DNA of 63,033 bases from Rhodanobacteraceae bacterium. Its GTDB lineage: Bacteria > Pseudomonadota > Gammaproteobacteria > Xanthomonadales > Rhodanobacteraceae. The position numbers were made by a program, and so were the translations under genes. How positions within the stretch are numbered: the stretch's first letter is position 1; each line of letters starts with the position of its first letter. Below the pieces are notes generated by a model. The model was given only the letters and a program-made list of their open reading frames with translations, was not told the DNA's origin and made no database searches. The DNA lies in NCBI GenBank assembly GCA_025928585.1, contig JAICJG010000002.1, positions 1 through 63,033 on the forward strand. Direction: 5' to 3'. This document shows, piece by piece, positions 37,208 to 45,404 of the stretch.

Positions 37208-38481
37208 GCGCTCTCCCACTGCTGCGCCGGTCGTTCGCCGGCGATCATTTCCTCGAGGGTCTGGCGCCGCCGCACCACTGCGTAACGGCCGCGGTCGAGC
37301 AGCACTTCGGGCGCGAGCGGCCGGGAATTGAAGGTCGATCCCATGGAGCTGCCGTAGGCGCCGGTGGTCCTGATCAGCAGCAGTTCGCCGGGCTCGCAGC
37401 GCGGCAGTTCGCGGTCGCGGGCAAAGGTATCGCTGGTTTCGCAGACCGGGCCGACGACATCGTAGCGCTGCAGCGGCCGCGGTTCGCGGGTCACCGGCAC
37501 GATGTCGTGCCAGGCGTCGTACAGGCTGGGCCGCAGCAGGTCCGTCATCGCCGCATCCACCACGAGGAATTGCCGCTCGCGGCCCCGCTTTACCCGGATC
37601 ACCTTCGTCAGCAGCACGCCGGCCCCGGCCACCAGCCAACGGCCGGGCTCAAGCAGGATGCGGCCAGAAAAATCCGCCAGGGTGTCGCGGATGACATCCC
37701 CGTAGTCCTCGATCGCGACCGGCCGGTCCCGGCCTTCGCGGTAGCACACGCCGAGGCCACCGCCGACGTCGATGCAATCGATCGGGTGCCCGGCCGCGAC
37801 CAGTTCACGCCGGAACGCCGCCACCCGCTGCAGTGCTTCGCGGATCGGATCGAGGCTCAGCATCTGCGAGCCGATGTGCACGTGCAGTCCGTCCAGCCGC
37901 ACATGCATCAGCGCAGCGCTGGCGGCAAACCAGTTGCGGGCCTCGTCGATGCCGACGCCGAACTTGTTCGCCGACTTGCCGGTCGAGATCTTCGCGTGCG
38001 TGTTGGCGTCCACGTCGGGATTGACGCGTACCGAGGCACGCACAACTGTGCCGCGCTCCGCAGCGAGCCGCTCCAGCAGGTGCAGTTCGTCTTCCGATTC
38101 CACGTTGAAGCGCGCGATGCCGGCTTCCAGCGCCTCTGCGATTTCGCCGGCGGTCTTGCCGACGCCGGAGAACACGATCCGTTCCGGCGGAATGCCGGCG
38201 CGCAGGCTCCGCCAGAGTTCGCCTCCGGAAACGATGTCCGCGCCGAACCCGGCCTCGGCCATCAGTTGCAGGATCGCGAGATTGCTGTTGGCCTTGACGG
38301 CGTAGCACACGCCCGCATCGAGACCCCGCAGGGCCGCCTGCAGGTCGCCTGCGCGCTGGCGGATCGTGCCGGCCGAATAGGCGTAGCAAGGCGTGCCGAC
38401 GCGGTTCGCCAGTGCCGGCAGGTCGACGCCGTCCAGACCGCCCGCGTCGGCGCACGCGGTTTTCGTGTTCGTGGGAGTCAT
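37204..38481 (-). CDS. lysA: Diaminopimelate decarboxylase
   Basis: This protein of about 425 residues is a PLP-dependent alanine racemase-fold decarboxylase that turns meso-DAP into L-lysine. The PLP lysine lies in CYAVKANSN, the phosphate and dimer motifs in HVHIGSQ and DVGGGLGV, LEPGRWLVAGAG follows, and the DAP-specific VCETSDTFARDR is complete. The start is uncertain: 38481 and 38514 are both ATG without a strong binding site. The setting is unusual. Instead of lysine biosynthesis genes it lies inside ggt-lysA-bla-vanX-bla, overlapping the next gene by four bases. This suggests a catabolic role in using DAP released from peptidoglycan. Confidence 0.93.
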   Translation of the reverse strand: MTPTNTKTACADAGGLDGVDLPALANRVGTPCYAYSAGTIRQRAGDLQAALRGLDAGVCYAVKANSNLAILQLMAEAGFGADIVSGGELWRSLRAGIPPERIVFSGVGKTAGEIAEALEAGIARFNVESEDELHLLERLAAERGTVVRASVRVNPDVDANTHAKISTGKSANKFGVGIDEARNWFAASAALMHVRLDGLHVHIGSQMLSLDPIREALQRVAAFRRELVAAGHPIDCIDVGGGLGVCYREGRDRPVAIEDYGDVIRDTLADFSGRILLEPGRWLVAGAGVLLTKVIRVKRGRERQFLVVDAAMTDLLRPSLYDAWHDIVPVTREPRPLQRYDVVGPVCETSDTFARDRELPRCEPGELLLIRTTGAYGSSMGSTFNSRPLAPEVLLDRGRYAVVRRRQTLEEMIAGERPAQQWESA

Positions 38482-38526
38482 GCCTGGAAGGGATTCCGGT
38501 TGCACGCGCTCCATCGCGATGGAAGA

Positions 38527-40371
38527 TCAATAGCCCGCAGCGAGGCCCGCGGACCGGTGGGGGTCGCTCGCGCCTTCCAGCATGCCGGACTTCGGGTCGA
38601 CCAGGATGGACTCCAGGACGCCGAGGGAGCGCTCCTCGAGCGTGTAGCCCATCGCCTGCAATTGGCGTTTCGACCGCGGCGTCAGCAGGCCCGGTCCCAC
38701 ATAAAGGACGTCGGGGTACCACTGCATGTGGACATGCGGTGCGTCGACGGCCTGCTGCATGTTCATGCCGAAATCGACCACGTTGAGGATGCTTTGCATG
38801 GTGGTCGAGATGATGGTGGCGCTGCCGGGGCTGCCGCTCACCAGGAACGGCTTGCCGTCCTTCAGGACCACGGTCGGCGTCATCGAACTCAGCGGGCGCT
38901 TGCCCGGCTGGACTTCATCGGCCTTGCCCTGCACGAGTCCCGCGCCGTTGGACGCGCCCGGCTTGGCGGTGAAGTCGTCCATCTCGTCGTTGAGGAAGAA
39001 GCCGGTGTCGCCGGCGATCTGCTTGATGCCGAACAGGAAGTTGATGGTGTAGGTGACGGCGACGGCATTGCCGTGCCGGTCGATCACCGAATAGTGCGTG
39101 GTGTTGTTGCCTTCAGTTGCCGGCAGGAAGCTCTTGATCTCGGACGAGGGCGTCGCCTTGTCCGGCTGAATGGTGGAACGCAGCTCGGCCGCGTAGGACG
39201 CCGACAACAGTCTCCGCATCGGAATGTGCACGAAGTCCGGATCACCGAGGTAGGTGTTGCGGGTCGCGAAGGCGCGGCGCTCGGCTTCGGCAAAGTAGTG
39301 CACGAACTTGACCGAGCCGTAACCCCAGTCGCCGAGCGGATAGGGTTCCAGGATGTTCAGCGCCAGGCACATGGTGGTGCCGCCGGAACTCGGTGGTGGC
39401 GCCGAGAGGATCGTGTAGCCGCGGTACTCGCACCGGACGGGTCTTTTCCATTCGACGTTGTAGCTGGCGAAATCCTTCCTGCTCAAGATGCCGCCGTGGG
39501 CGTCGCTCGCCTTGACGATGGCTTTGGCAATGGAGCCCTTGTAGAACGCATCGGTCCCGCCCCTGGCGACCTTCTCGAGCGTTTCGGCGAGATGCGCCTG
39601 CACCAGCCGGTCGCCGGCCTTCCACGGCTTGCCGCCATGGCCGAAGATCCGGGCGGATTCCGGATACTGGTTGAGCTCTCTCAGGCGCCCGTTCAGAATC
39701 TCGGCATCGCCTTCAGCGAGTACGAAGCCGTCGCGGGCGAGTTCGATCGCGGGCTTCATGACCCGGCGCAGGCTCATCGTGCCGTACTTTTTGAGTGCGG
39801 TATCGAGACCCATCACTGTCCCGGGTACGCCGACGCCGAGATAGGTGTCGGTGCTGCGGCCGGTGACCACGTCACCCTTGGCGTCCAGGAACATGCCCGG
39901 CGTGGCTTTCAGCGGCGCCTTCTCGCGGAAGTTGAGGAACAGGTTCCGCCCGTCGGCGAGATGGATGGTCATGAAACCGCCGCCGCCGATGTTGCCGCAA
40001 CAGGGTTGCGTCACCGCCAGCGCATAACCCACGGCGACGGCGGCATCGATGGCGTTACCGCCCTGCTTCAGGATGTCCACCCCGGCCAGCGTTGCGAGGT
40101 GCTGGTCCGTGACGACCATTGCGTGCCCGGCGCCCACCGGACTGGCCTTCTCCAGTGCCGCGCGGGTCGCGGCGGGAACGTGGGCGAATCGGGATGCGCC
40201 GCTTGGGGCGGGAGGGCGGGCGGGCGCCGGTGATCCGCAGGCAGCCGCCGCGACCCACAGGCCGGCGGTGGCCACCACGATCGCGAACTCGCATCGATGC
40301 CCGCGCCTGATGCGCGCCGTTGGCGGCGAAGCTGGCTTGCTGCGGACGCGCAACGCGGCTCGCTGGAGCAT
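38527..40371 (-). CDS. ggt: Gamma-glutamyltranspeptidase (periplasmic)
   Basis: This 614-residue precursor cleaves itself into two subunits. The N-terminal signal region AIVVATAGLWVAAAACGS suggests export, perhaps as a lipoprotein although the lipobox is weak. The autoprocessing/nucleophile Thr424 begins TTHYSVIDRHGNAVAVTYT, and further active-site parts are NFREKAPLKAT (substrate Arg) and SSMTPTVVLKDGKPFLVSGSPG. It hydrolyses or transfers gamma-glutamyl groups. The ATG at 40371 follows GGAGGGG; a TTG at 40386 is less likely. It is the first gene after operator copy A, with a leader of about 18 bases, and heads the five-gene operon ending at 33857. Confidence 0.94.
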   Translation of the reverse strand: MLQRAALRVRSKPASPPTARIRRGHRCEFAIVVATAGLWVAAAACGSPAPARPPAPSGASRFAHVPAATRAALEKASPVGAGHAMVVTDQHLATLAGVDILKQGGNAIDAAVAVGYALAVTQPCCGNIGGGGFMTIHLADGRNLFLNFREKAPLKATPGMFLDAKGDVVTGRSTDTYLGVGVPGTVMGLDTALKKYGTMSLRRVMKPAIELARDGFVLAEGDAEILNGRLRELNQYPESARIFGHGGKPWKAGDRLVQAHLAETLEKVARGGTDAFYKGSIAKAIVKASDAHGGILSRKDFASYNVEWKRPVRCEYRGYTILSAPPPSSGGTTMCLALNILEPYPLGDWGYGSVKFVHYFAEAERRAFATRNTYLGDPDFVHIPMRRLLSASYAAELRSTIQPDKATPSSEIKSFLPATEGNNTTHYSVIDRHGNAVAVTYTINFLFGIKQIAGDTGFFLNDEMDDFTAKPGASNGAGLVQGKADEVQPGKRPLSSMTPTVVLKDGKPFLVSGSPGSATIISTTMQSILNVVDFGMNMQQAVDAPHVHMQWYPDVLYVGPGLLTPRSKRQLQAMGYTLEERSLGVLESILVDPKSGMLEGASDPHRSAGLAAGY

Positions 40372-40395
40372 CGACGCCCCTCCCAAATACCGTCC

Positions 40396-40459
40396 AGCAT
40401 AGTCGCGGGCGGTGAAGGCTCGCCAATGAAAAAACCATGCGATGGCATAACCCAGGGTT
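40396..40459 (-). promoter_or_regulatory. Shared LysR-type promoter element, copy A (ggt operon)
   Basis: On the minus strand the 11-bp palindrome AACCCTGGGTT (40459-40449) is followed by 20 bp, CATTGG (40428-40423), 21 bp and TATGCT (40401-40396) as the -10. GTTATGC and TTTTTTCATTGG match the other three copies. With the -10 placed at -12 to -7, the palindrome lies at about -75 to -65, as expected for a LysR recognition site. Confidence 0.8.
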
Positions 40460-40534
40460 CGGGCGCCGCGAGCCGCGCCGAGGTCCGGGGCATCGCCGAG
40501 GCCTGGATGGCGTGGCCGCCAGGTGCCCGCGCGT

Positions 40535-41521
40535 TCAGCCGCCCCAGAACCCGGGCGCGGGTGGCTGCAGCCAGCCTCCCTGCAAGGTCACCCCATCCGG
40601 GTAGTCTTCGCGCAGCCAGAAGGGCGGATCGAGGTCGACGAATTCCGCTTCGCGCGCGACCTCCAGTGCCGGAGCGATCCCGAGCGAAGAGCAGATCATG
40701 CAGCCGACCATGATCCGGAATCCTTCGGTGCGGGCGGCGTGCAGCAGCCGCCAGGCTTCGGTCAAGCCCCCGGTCTTGTCCAGCTTGATGTTGATGGCCT
40801 GGTAGCGTCCGCGCAGCCGCGGCAGGTCCGCGGTCGTGTGGCAGGCTTCGTCGGCGCAGATCGGGATGCGGCTGGGAAATCCGAGCAGCGCATCATCCGC
40901 GGCGGCCGGCAGCGGCTGTTCCAGCAGGTCCACCCGTGCACGCTCCAGCGCGGGTTGCAGCGCGCGCAGGATTTCGATGTCCCAGCTTTCGTTCGGGTCG
41001 ACGATGAGCCGGGCATGCGGTGCGGCCGAGCGGACCGCCTCGATCCGTGCGGCCGGGCCATTGCCGTCCACCTTGATCTTGATCAGCGGCGCGTCGGCGA
41101 TCGCGGATGCGGCGCGCTCCATCCGTTCGGGCGTATCGATGCTGACGGTGATGGCCGTCACCAGCGGGGCCGGCGCAGGGTGCGCCAGTTGGCGCCGCAC
41201 GGGTACCCCGCACAGGCGCGATTCCAGGTCCCACAACGCCGCATCCAGCGCATTGCGGGCGGCGCCGGCTGGCAAGCGCATCTGCAGCTCGTCGCGGCCC
41301 ATCCCGGCGCTGAGTTCGCCGCGCGCGCGCTCGATCGTCTCCATCACGGACGCCACGGATTCGCGGTAGCGCGCATAAGGAACGCATTCGCCACGGCCGG
41401 TCGTCCCGTCCTGGCGAAGTTCGACGGTCACCACCTCGGCGGCTTCCTTCACCCCGCGCGCGATGCGAAAGGGTGCGCGCAGCGGAAAGCTGCGGGACTG
41501 GACGGTCAGTTCGCGCAGCAT
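40535..41521 (-). CDS. dgcA: Enolase-superfamily epimerase: N-acetyl-D-glutamate racemase (DgcA) or dipeptide epimerase
   Basis: This 328-residue TIM-barrel enzyme has all muconate lactonizing subgroup residues: KxK in LIKIKVDG, metal ligands in IVDPNESW, LLEQPLP and CADEACH, and the second catalytic Lys in INIKLDKTGG. Such proteins are usually called L-Ala-D/L-Glu epimerases. The partner encoded upstream, with which it overlaps by 16 bp, is a DUF1611 protein. That pair matches the D-glutamate pathway in which DgcN acetylates D-Glu and DgcA racemises N-acetyl-D-Glu. Both assignments convert D-Glu units from peptidoglycan to L-Glu units. I prefer DgcA because of the pairing; sequence alone cannot exclude the dipeptide epimerase. 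Confidence 0.85.
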   Translation of the reverse strand: MLRELTVQSRSFPLRAPFRIARGVKEAAEVVTVELRQDGTTGRGECVPYARYRESVASVMETIERARGELSAGMGRDELQMRLPAGAARNALDAALWDLESRLCGVPVRRQLAHPAPAPLVTAITVSIDTPERMERAASAIADAPLIKIKVDGNGPAARIEAVRSAAPHARLIVDPNESWDIEILRALQPALERARVDLLEQPLPAAADDALLGFPSRIPICADEACHTTADLPRLRGRYQAINIKLDKTGGLTEAWRLLHAARTEGFRIMVGCMICSSLGIAPALEVAREAEFVDLDPPFWLREDYPDGVTLQGGWLQPPAPGFWGG

Positions 41522-42549
41522 GCGAGCAGGTTGTCCACGATCGCATCGACCCCCATCGAGACCGGATCTTCGCAGGGCACTCCGAGCCGCTCGCTGATCT
41601 CCCGGCAGGCGGTCGAGGCTTGTGCCTGCGGCATGCCGGCGGTGTTGAGGGCGACGCCGACGGCCTTGACGCCCGGGTTGGTGAGGCGGGCGGCCGCGAG
41701 ATTGGCCTCGAGACAGCGCTCCAGGTCGGGTACCGGGGCGTCCGGGAGCCCGCGCATGTGCCGGCGGGTCGGCTCGTGGCACAGGACCAGTGCATCCGGC
41801 TGGGCGCCGTGCAGGAGGCCCAGCGACACACCGGCGTAGGAAGGATGGAACAGCGAGCCCTGGCCTTCGATCAGGTCCCAGCCGCCATCGCTGCGGGCGG
41901 GCGAAAGCCACTCGACCGCGCCGGAGATGAAATCGGCGATCACCGAGTCGACCGCGATCCCGCTGCCGGCGATGAAGATGCCGGTCTGGCCGGTGGCGCG
42001 GAAATCGGCCGTCAACCCGCGCGCGCGCATGGTGCGTTCGATCGCGAGCGTCGTGTACATCTTGCCGACGGAACAATCGGTGCCCACGGTCAGCAGGCGG
42101 CGACCGGCGCGTGGGCGTCCGTTGCCGACGGGAATCCCCCCCGCCGGATCGCGGGCATCGAACAGCACCCGGTGATTGCGGACGGCGGCGGCGACGATCT
42201 GTGGGTCCTCGCGGAGTTTCTGGTGCAGCCCCGAGACGACGTTGAGGCCCGCATCGAGCGCCGTCACGGCGTCGGCGACGAGATCCGGCGTCATGACGCC
42301 GCCCGCATTGGCGGTTCCGATCACCATGGTGTCGGCGCCTTCGCGCTTGGCGCGCGCCATGTCCATGTCGGTCAGGCCGAGGCTCGGCGTGCCTTGGGAG
42401 CGCCGGTACTGGCCGACGCACCACTGCGGCCGCCAATAGGCGAGACCACGCGCGGTCTTGATGGCCAGGTCGTCATCGGCATCGCCCAGGTACAAAAGAT
42501 AAGGCGGCCCCCAGCCGGCAGCCAAGGCGCCGTCGCCACGGTTCGACAT
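41506..42549 (-). CDS. dgcN: DUF1611 protein, probable D-glutamate N-acetyltransferase DgcN
   Basis: This 347-residue cytoplasmic protein has an N-terminal Rossmann-like domain (GTANAGGVMTPDLVADAV) and a P-loop domain with VGTDCSVGKMYTTLAIERTM near residue 155 and IEGQGSLFHPSYAGVSLGLL further on. This is the DUF1611 layout. Members next to a dipeptide epimerase-like gene have been shown in other bacteria to act in D-glutamate use as DgcN, acetylating D-Glu. Here it is coupled to dgcA by a 16-bp overlap. It is the first gene after operator copy B and divergent from a LysR gene. A GGAG site precedes the ATG. Function rests on family and context. Confidence 0.85.
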   Translation of the reverse strand: MSNRGDGALAAGWGPPYLLYLGDADDDLAIKTARGLAYWRPQWCVGQYRRSQGTPSLGLTDMDMARAKREGADTMVIGTANAGGVMTPDLVADAVTALDAGLNVVSGLHQKLREDPQIVAAAVRNHRVLFDARDPAGGIPVGNGRPRAGRRLLTVGTDCSVGKMYTTLAIERTMRARGLTADFRATGQTGIFIAGSGIAVDSVIADFISGAVEWLSPARSDGGWDLIEGQGSLFHPSYAGVSLGLLHGAQPDALVLCHEPTRRHMRGLPDAPVPDLERCLEANLAAARLTNPGVKAVGVALNTAGMPQAQASTACREISERLGVPCEDPVSMGVDAIVDNLLACCAN

Positions 42550-42598
42550 GAACTGCTTTCTCCACCGGACCGTCGTTCATCCCCAAAACGCGCACCCG

Positions 42599-42662
42599 AG
42601 CATAATCAAGGCCGGGGGCGGGCCACCAATGAAAAGCGCAGCACCCTGCATAACCCGGGGTT
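42599..42662 (-). promoter_or_regulatory. Shared LysR-type promoter element, copy B (dgcN-dgcA)
   Basis: On the minus strand AACCCCGGGTT (42662-42652), 20 bp, CATTGG (42631-42626), 21 bp and TATGCT (42604-42599) are in series. The inner part GGGTGCTGCGCTTTTC is identical to copy C. The predicted leader is about 40 bases. The site lies in the divergent interval between dgcN and the LysR gene, the classical place for an autoregulating LysR protein. Confidence 0.85.
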
Positions 42663-42775
42663 CTAGGCTGCTTCGCCCGGCGTCGGGTGTGTGCACCCCC
42701 GCTTCGGCAGTTGCCGGCGGGCATGACCTGTGCTGCACTTGGCGATCGGCAATTCCACGAGGGCAACAGTCGACC

Positions 42776-43678
42776 ATGCGTCTGCGATACATCGAACTGT
42801 TCCATGCCGTCCTGACCACCGGCAGCCTGACGGGCGCGGCGAAGCTGTTGAACATTTCGCAGCCGGCGGCCAGCAAGGCGTTGCAGCATGCGGAGGACCA
42901 GCTCGGCTTCGAATTGTTCAGCCGGGTGCACGGGCGGCTGCAACCGACCCAGCAGGCACTGCTGCTGCGCGACCGCGTCGAAAGGATCATCCAGGAGCTG
43001 CATGAGCTGAAGCGGTTGACTACCAATATAAGCCAGCCGGAAAGTTGCCCGCTGCGGGTGACCTGCACGCCGACGCTGGCCCAGACGCTGGTGCCCGATG
43101 CGATGGCATCGTTGCGCAAGGCTTTCCCGGGCACGGCCGCCGAACTCTTCACCCAGCACTCGCTGGTGATGTGCGAATCGCTGGCACTGCGTGACACCGA
43201 CATCGGCCTGACCCTGCAGGATCCCGGTCACCAAAACCTCCGCCAGCAGGCGTTGTGCCGCGGCCAGGTGATGGTGATCGCTCCACCGGGCTGGTGGCCG
43301 GACGAGGAGCTCACGCAACCGCTGCCGGTCAGCGCGCTTGCGGGACAGCCGCTGATCGGGATCACGGTGCGCGATGCACTGGGCAACATGCTGCAGAGCC
43401 ATCTCGCGCAGGTGGATCCTCCGCCGCGGACATCGGTCTGGGTGCAGACCTACCAGTTGGCGTATTCACTGGTCGCGCGGGGTGAAGGGCTCGCGCTGGT
43501 GGATCCGTTCACGGCGCGCTGCGGCAACGGCCAGAACATACAGCGGCGGCCGCTGAAGCTGCATCTCGACGTGGTCCTGTACGCGTTGTACCGGCCGGAC
43601 AGCCCGTTGAACCCCGTGCAGAAGCGTTTCCTCGCCCTGGTGCGCCAACTCGCCCAGGGCATCCTCGCCGACAACTGA
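42776..43678 (+). CDS. LysR-type transcriptional regulator of the wall-peptide / D-glutamate genes
   Basis: This 300-residue regulator has an N-terminal winged helix (RYIELFHAVLTTGSLTGAAK, ISQPAASKALQHAEDQLGF) and a LysR substrate-binding domain from residue 90 on. The helix-turn-helix is intact. It is transcribed divergently from dgcN-dgcA and is the only regulator of its type in the window, so I infer that it binds the four promoter elements A-D and responds to a D-Glu or wall-peptide signal. The ATG at 42776 has a weak GAGGG site. Copy B is 113 bp upstream of its start and copy C begins 36 bp after its stop. Confidence 0.9.
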   Translation: MRLRYIELFHAVLTTGSLTGAAKLLNISQPAASKALQHAEDQLGFELFSRVHGRLQPTQQALLLRDRVERIIQELHELKRLTTNISQPESCPLRVTCTPTLAQTLVPDAMASLRKAFPGTAAELFTQHSLVMCESLALRDTDIGLTLQDPGHQNLRQQALCRGQVMVIAPPGWWPDEELTQPLPVSALAGQPLIGITVRDALGNMLQSHLAQVDPPPRTSVWVQTYQLAYSLVARGEGLALVDPFTARCGNGQNIQRRPLKLHLDVVLYALYRPDSPLNPVQKRFLALVRQLAQGILADN

Positions 43679-43714
43679 AGCGGCGGCCCTTTCGTTTGCG
43701 CTGCGCGCTGCCAC

Positions 43715-43776
43715 AACCGCGGGTTATGCCGGGTGCTGCGCTTTTCATTGGTGGTGCGCGTCCGCCGATCTATCCT
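43715..43776 (+). promoter_or_regulatory. Shared LysR-type promoter element, copy C (transglutaminase-like gene)
   Basis: AACCGCGGGTT (43715-43725), 20 bp, CATTGG (43746-43751), 19 bp and TATCCT (43771-43776) are in series. The GGGTGCTGCGCTTTTCATTG part is identical to copy B, in inverted orientation. The spacer to the -10 is two bases shorter than in A, B and D, and the -10 deviates (TATCCT), so strength or control may differ. Confidence 0.78.
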
Positions 43777-43844
43777 TGGCCGGTGCGGCCGGCAGCTTGT
43801 GCGGGGTTTGGCAGCAACGTGGGGAACGGCGGAGGGAGGACCCG

Positions 43845-45380
43845 ATGCGTGATCCGAAGAGGATGCGAACCGAAGCGATGCCGCGCCATGTCCGGCGCTG
43901 GCGTGCCTTGCTGGCGTGCCTGCTCATGCTGCCGGCAAGCGCTGCCGTCGCCGGTGAGGCCAATATGACCGTCCCGGACCCGACGTCCATGGCGGTCGAG
44001 CGGATGGTGGACGCCGGCCAGTTCCACGCGGCCGACGCGCGGATCCAGGCCGCGCTGCAGGATGCGGCGACCCCGGAGGCAACGCGCAGGGCCTTGCGCT
44101 TCCAGCGCGTGCGCATGCAGCGCATCGCCAAGGATTTCGACCTCGATGCCGGCCAAGCCAAGGCGAAGGTCCGCGAAGAAATTCCCGGGCTCACCGATGC
44201 CGAGTTCGCGCGCTGGGACGCCATGGGCCTCCTCGAGCATATGGTGATCGACGGCCAGGTTCGCTACTTCAACCGCTCGCCTTCGAACCTGTTCCGTCTC
44301 AGCGCGGAGGCGAGTGCGCTGCGCAAGGTGCAGACGCCGCTGCTTCCGAGCGGGTTGCCGCCTGCGATGAGCAAGGCGACGACGCGGTACGACCGGAAGG
44401 TCATCGACGCGGCACGCTCCAGTGGCAATACCAGCGTGCTGCCGCAGCGCGTCGAGGTGACGCAGTCGCTGGTCGTCGATGCCGGCGCGGTTCCGGCCGG
44501 CAAGGTGGTGCGCGCGTGGATTCCGTACCCGCAGGCGATCCCCGGGCAGCAGGAGGCCATCGAATTTGTCCGCAGCGTCCCCGCGCGCCACACGATTGCG
44601 CCGAAATCGGCGCTGCAGCGCACCGTCCACCTCGAGCAGGTCGCCCAGGCCGGCAAGCCGACGAGGTTTTCGGTCACCTACCGGGTCACCCTCTACGCGC
44701 AGTACCACCCGATCGACCCGGACAAGGTCGTGCCGCCGAAGATCACGCCTGCGCTGGCGCCGTACGTCGCCGAACGCGCACCGCACATCGTGTTCACCGA
44801 GCCGCTGCGGGTGTTCTCGCGGCAGGTGGTCGGCGACACCACCGATCCGTACCAGATCGCCCGCAAGCTGTTCGCGGCGGTCGACGAAATCCCGTGGGCC
44901 GGCGCCCGCGAGTACTCGACCATTCCCGACCTGAGCGCGTACACGCTGCAGGCGGGCCACGGTGATTGCGGCGAGCAGACCATGCTGCTGATCACCCTGC
45001 TGCGCATGAACGGGATTCCCGCGCGCTGGCAATCGGGCTGGATCTTCACCCGCCGCGGCTACGACAACATCCATGATTGGGCGGAGGTGTACCTCGCGCC
45101 CTATGGCTGGGTTCCGCTGGACGTCACCTACGGACAACTCGATTCAGGCGATCCGTCGTTGCGGTGGTTCTATTTCGGCGGTCTCGACAATTTCCGGAGT
45201 GCCTTCAACAACGGTTTCGCCACGCGCTTCGTGCCGCCGAAGCAGCATTTCCGATCCGACACCGTCGACTCCCAGCGCGGCGAGGTCGAGTGGGACGGGG
45301 GCAACCTCTACTACGACCAGTGGCGCTACCACTTCGACTGGCGGATCCTGCCGGCGCAGCCGGGCGGCGAGGGCCAGTAG
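43845..45380 (+). CDS. Exported transglutaminase-like cysteine protease
   Basis: This 511-residue protein has a signal peptide (LLACLLMLPASAAVAGEA), an alpha-helical N-terminal part and a beta-rich middle (VVRAWIPYPQAIPGQQEAIEF). The papain-like transglutaminase core follows, with Cys in GHGDCGEQTMLLITLLR and His and Asp in IHDWAEVYLAPYGWVPLDVTYG. Such proteins in bacteria are mostly peptidases or amidases, not crosslinking enzymes. Its promoter carries element C, which places it in the proposed regulon. It may cut gamma-glutamyl or stem-peptide bonds in the periplasm. A very strong GGAGGGAGGA site precedes the ATG at 43845. The exact substrate is unknown. Confidence 0.85.
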   Translation: MRDPKRMRTEAMPRHVRRWRALLACLLMLPASAAVAGEANMTVPDPTSMAVERMVDAGQFHAADARIQAALQDAATPEATRRALRFQRVRMQRIAKDFDLDAGQAKAKVREEIPGLTDAEFARWDAMGLLEHMVIDGQVRYFNRSPSNLFRLSAEASALRKVQTPLLPSGLPPAMSKATTRYDRKVIDAARSSGNTSVLPQRVEVTQSLVVDAGAVPAGKVVRAWIPYPQAIPGQQEAIEFVRSVPARHTIAPKSALQRTVHLEQVAQAGKPTRFSVTYRVTLYAQYHPIDPDKVVPPKITPALAPYVAERAPHIVFTEPLRVFSRQVVGDTTDPYQIARKLFAAVDEIPWAGAREYSTIPDLSAYTLQAGHGDCGEQTMLLITLLRMNGIPARWQSGWIFTRRGYDNIHDWAEVYLAPYGWVPLDVTYGQLDSGDPSLRWFYFGGLDNFRSAFNNGFATRFVPPKQHFRSDTVDSQRGEVEWDGGNLYYDQWRYHFDWRILPAQPGGEGQ

Positions 45381-45404
45381 CCGCCGCGGCGCGATGGCAG
45401 CGGG

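Noticed and set aside
36997-40233. Very long open frame (1078 codons) on the plus strand
   Set aside because: It is antisense to lysA and ggt, which have complete family motifs. Long antisense frames are a by-product of high GC.
41521-42436. N-terminal 300-residue extension of the epimerase frame
   Set aside because: It is the shadow of dgcN in another frame; the real start at 41521 fits the enolase-superfamily N-terminus.
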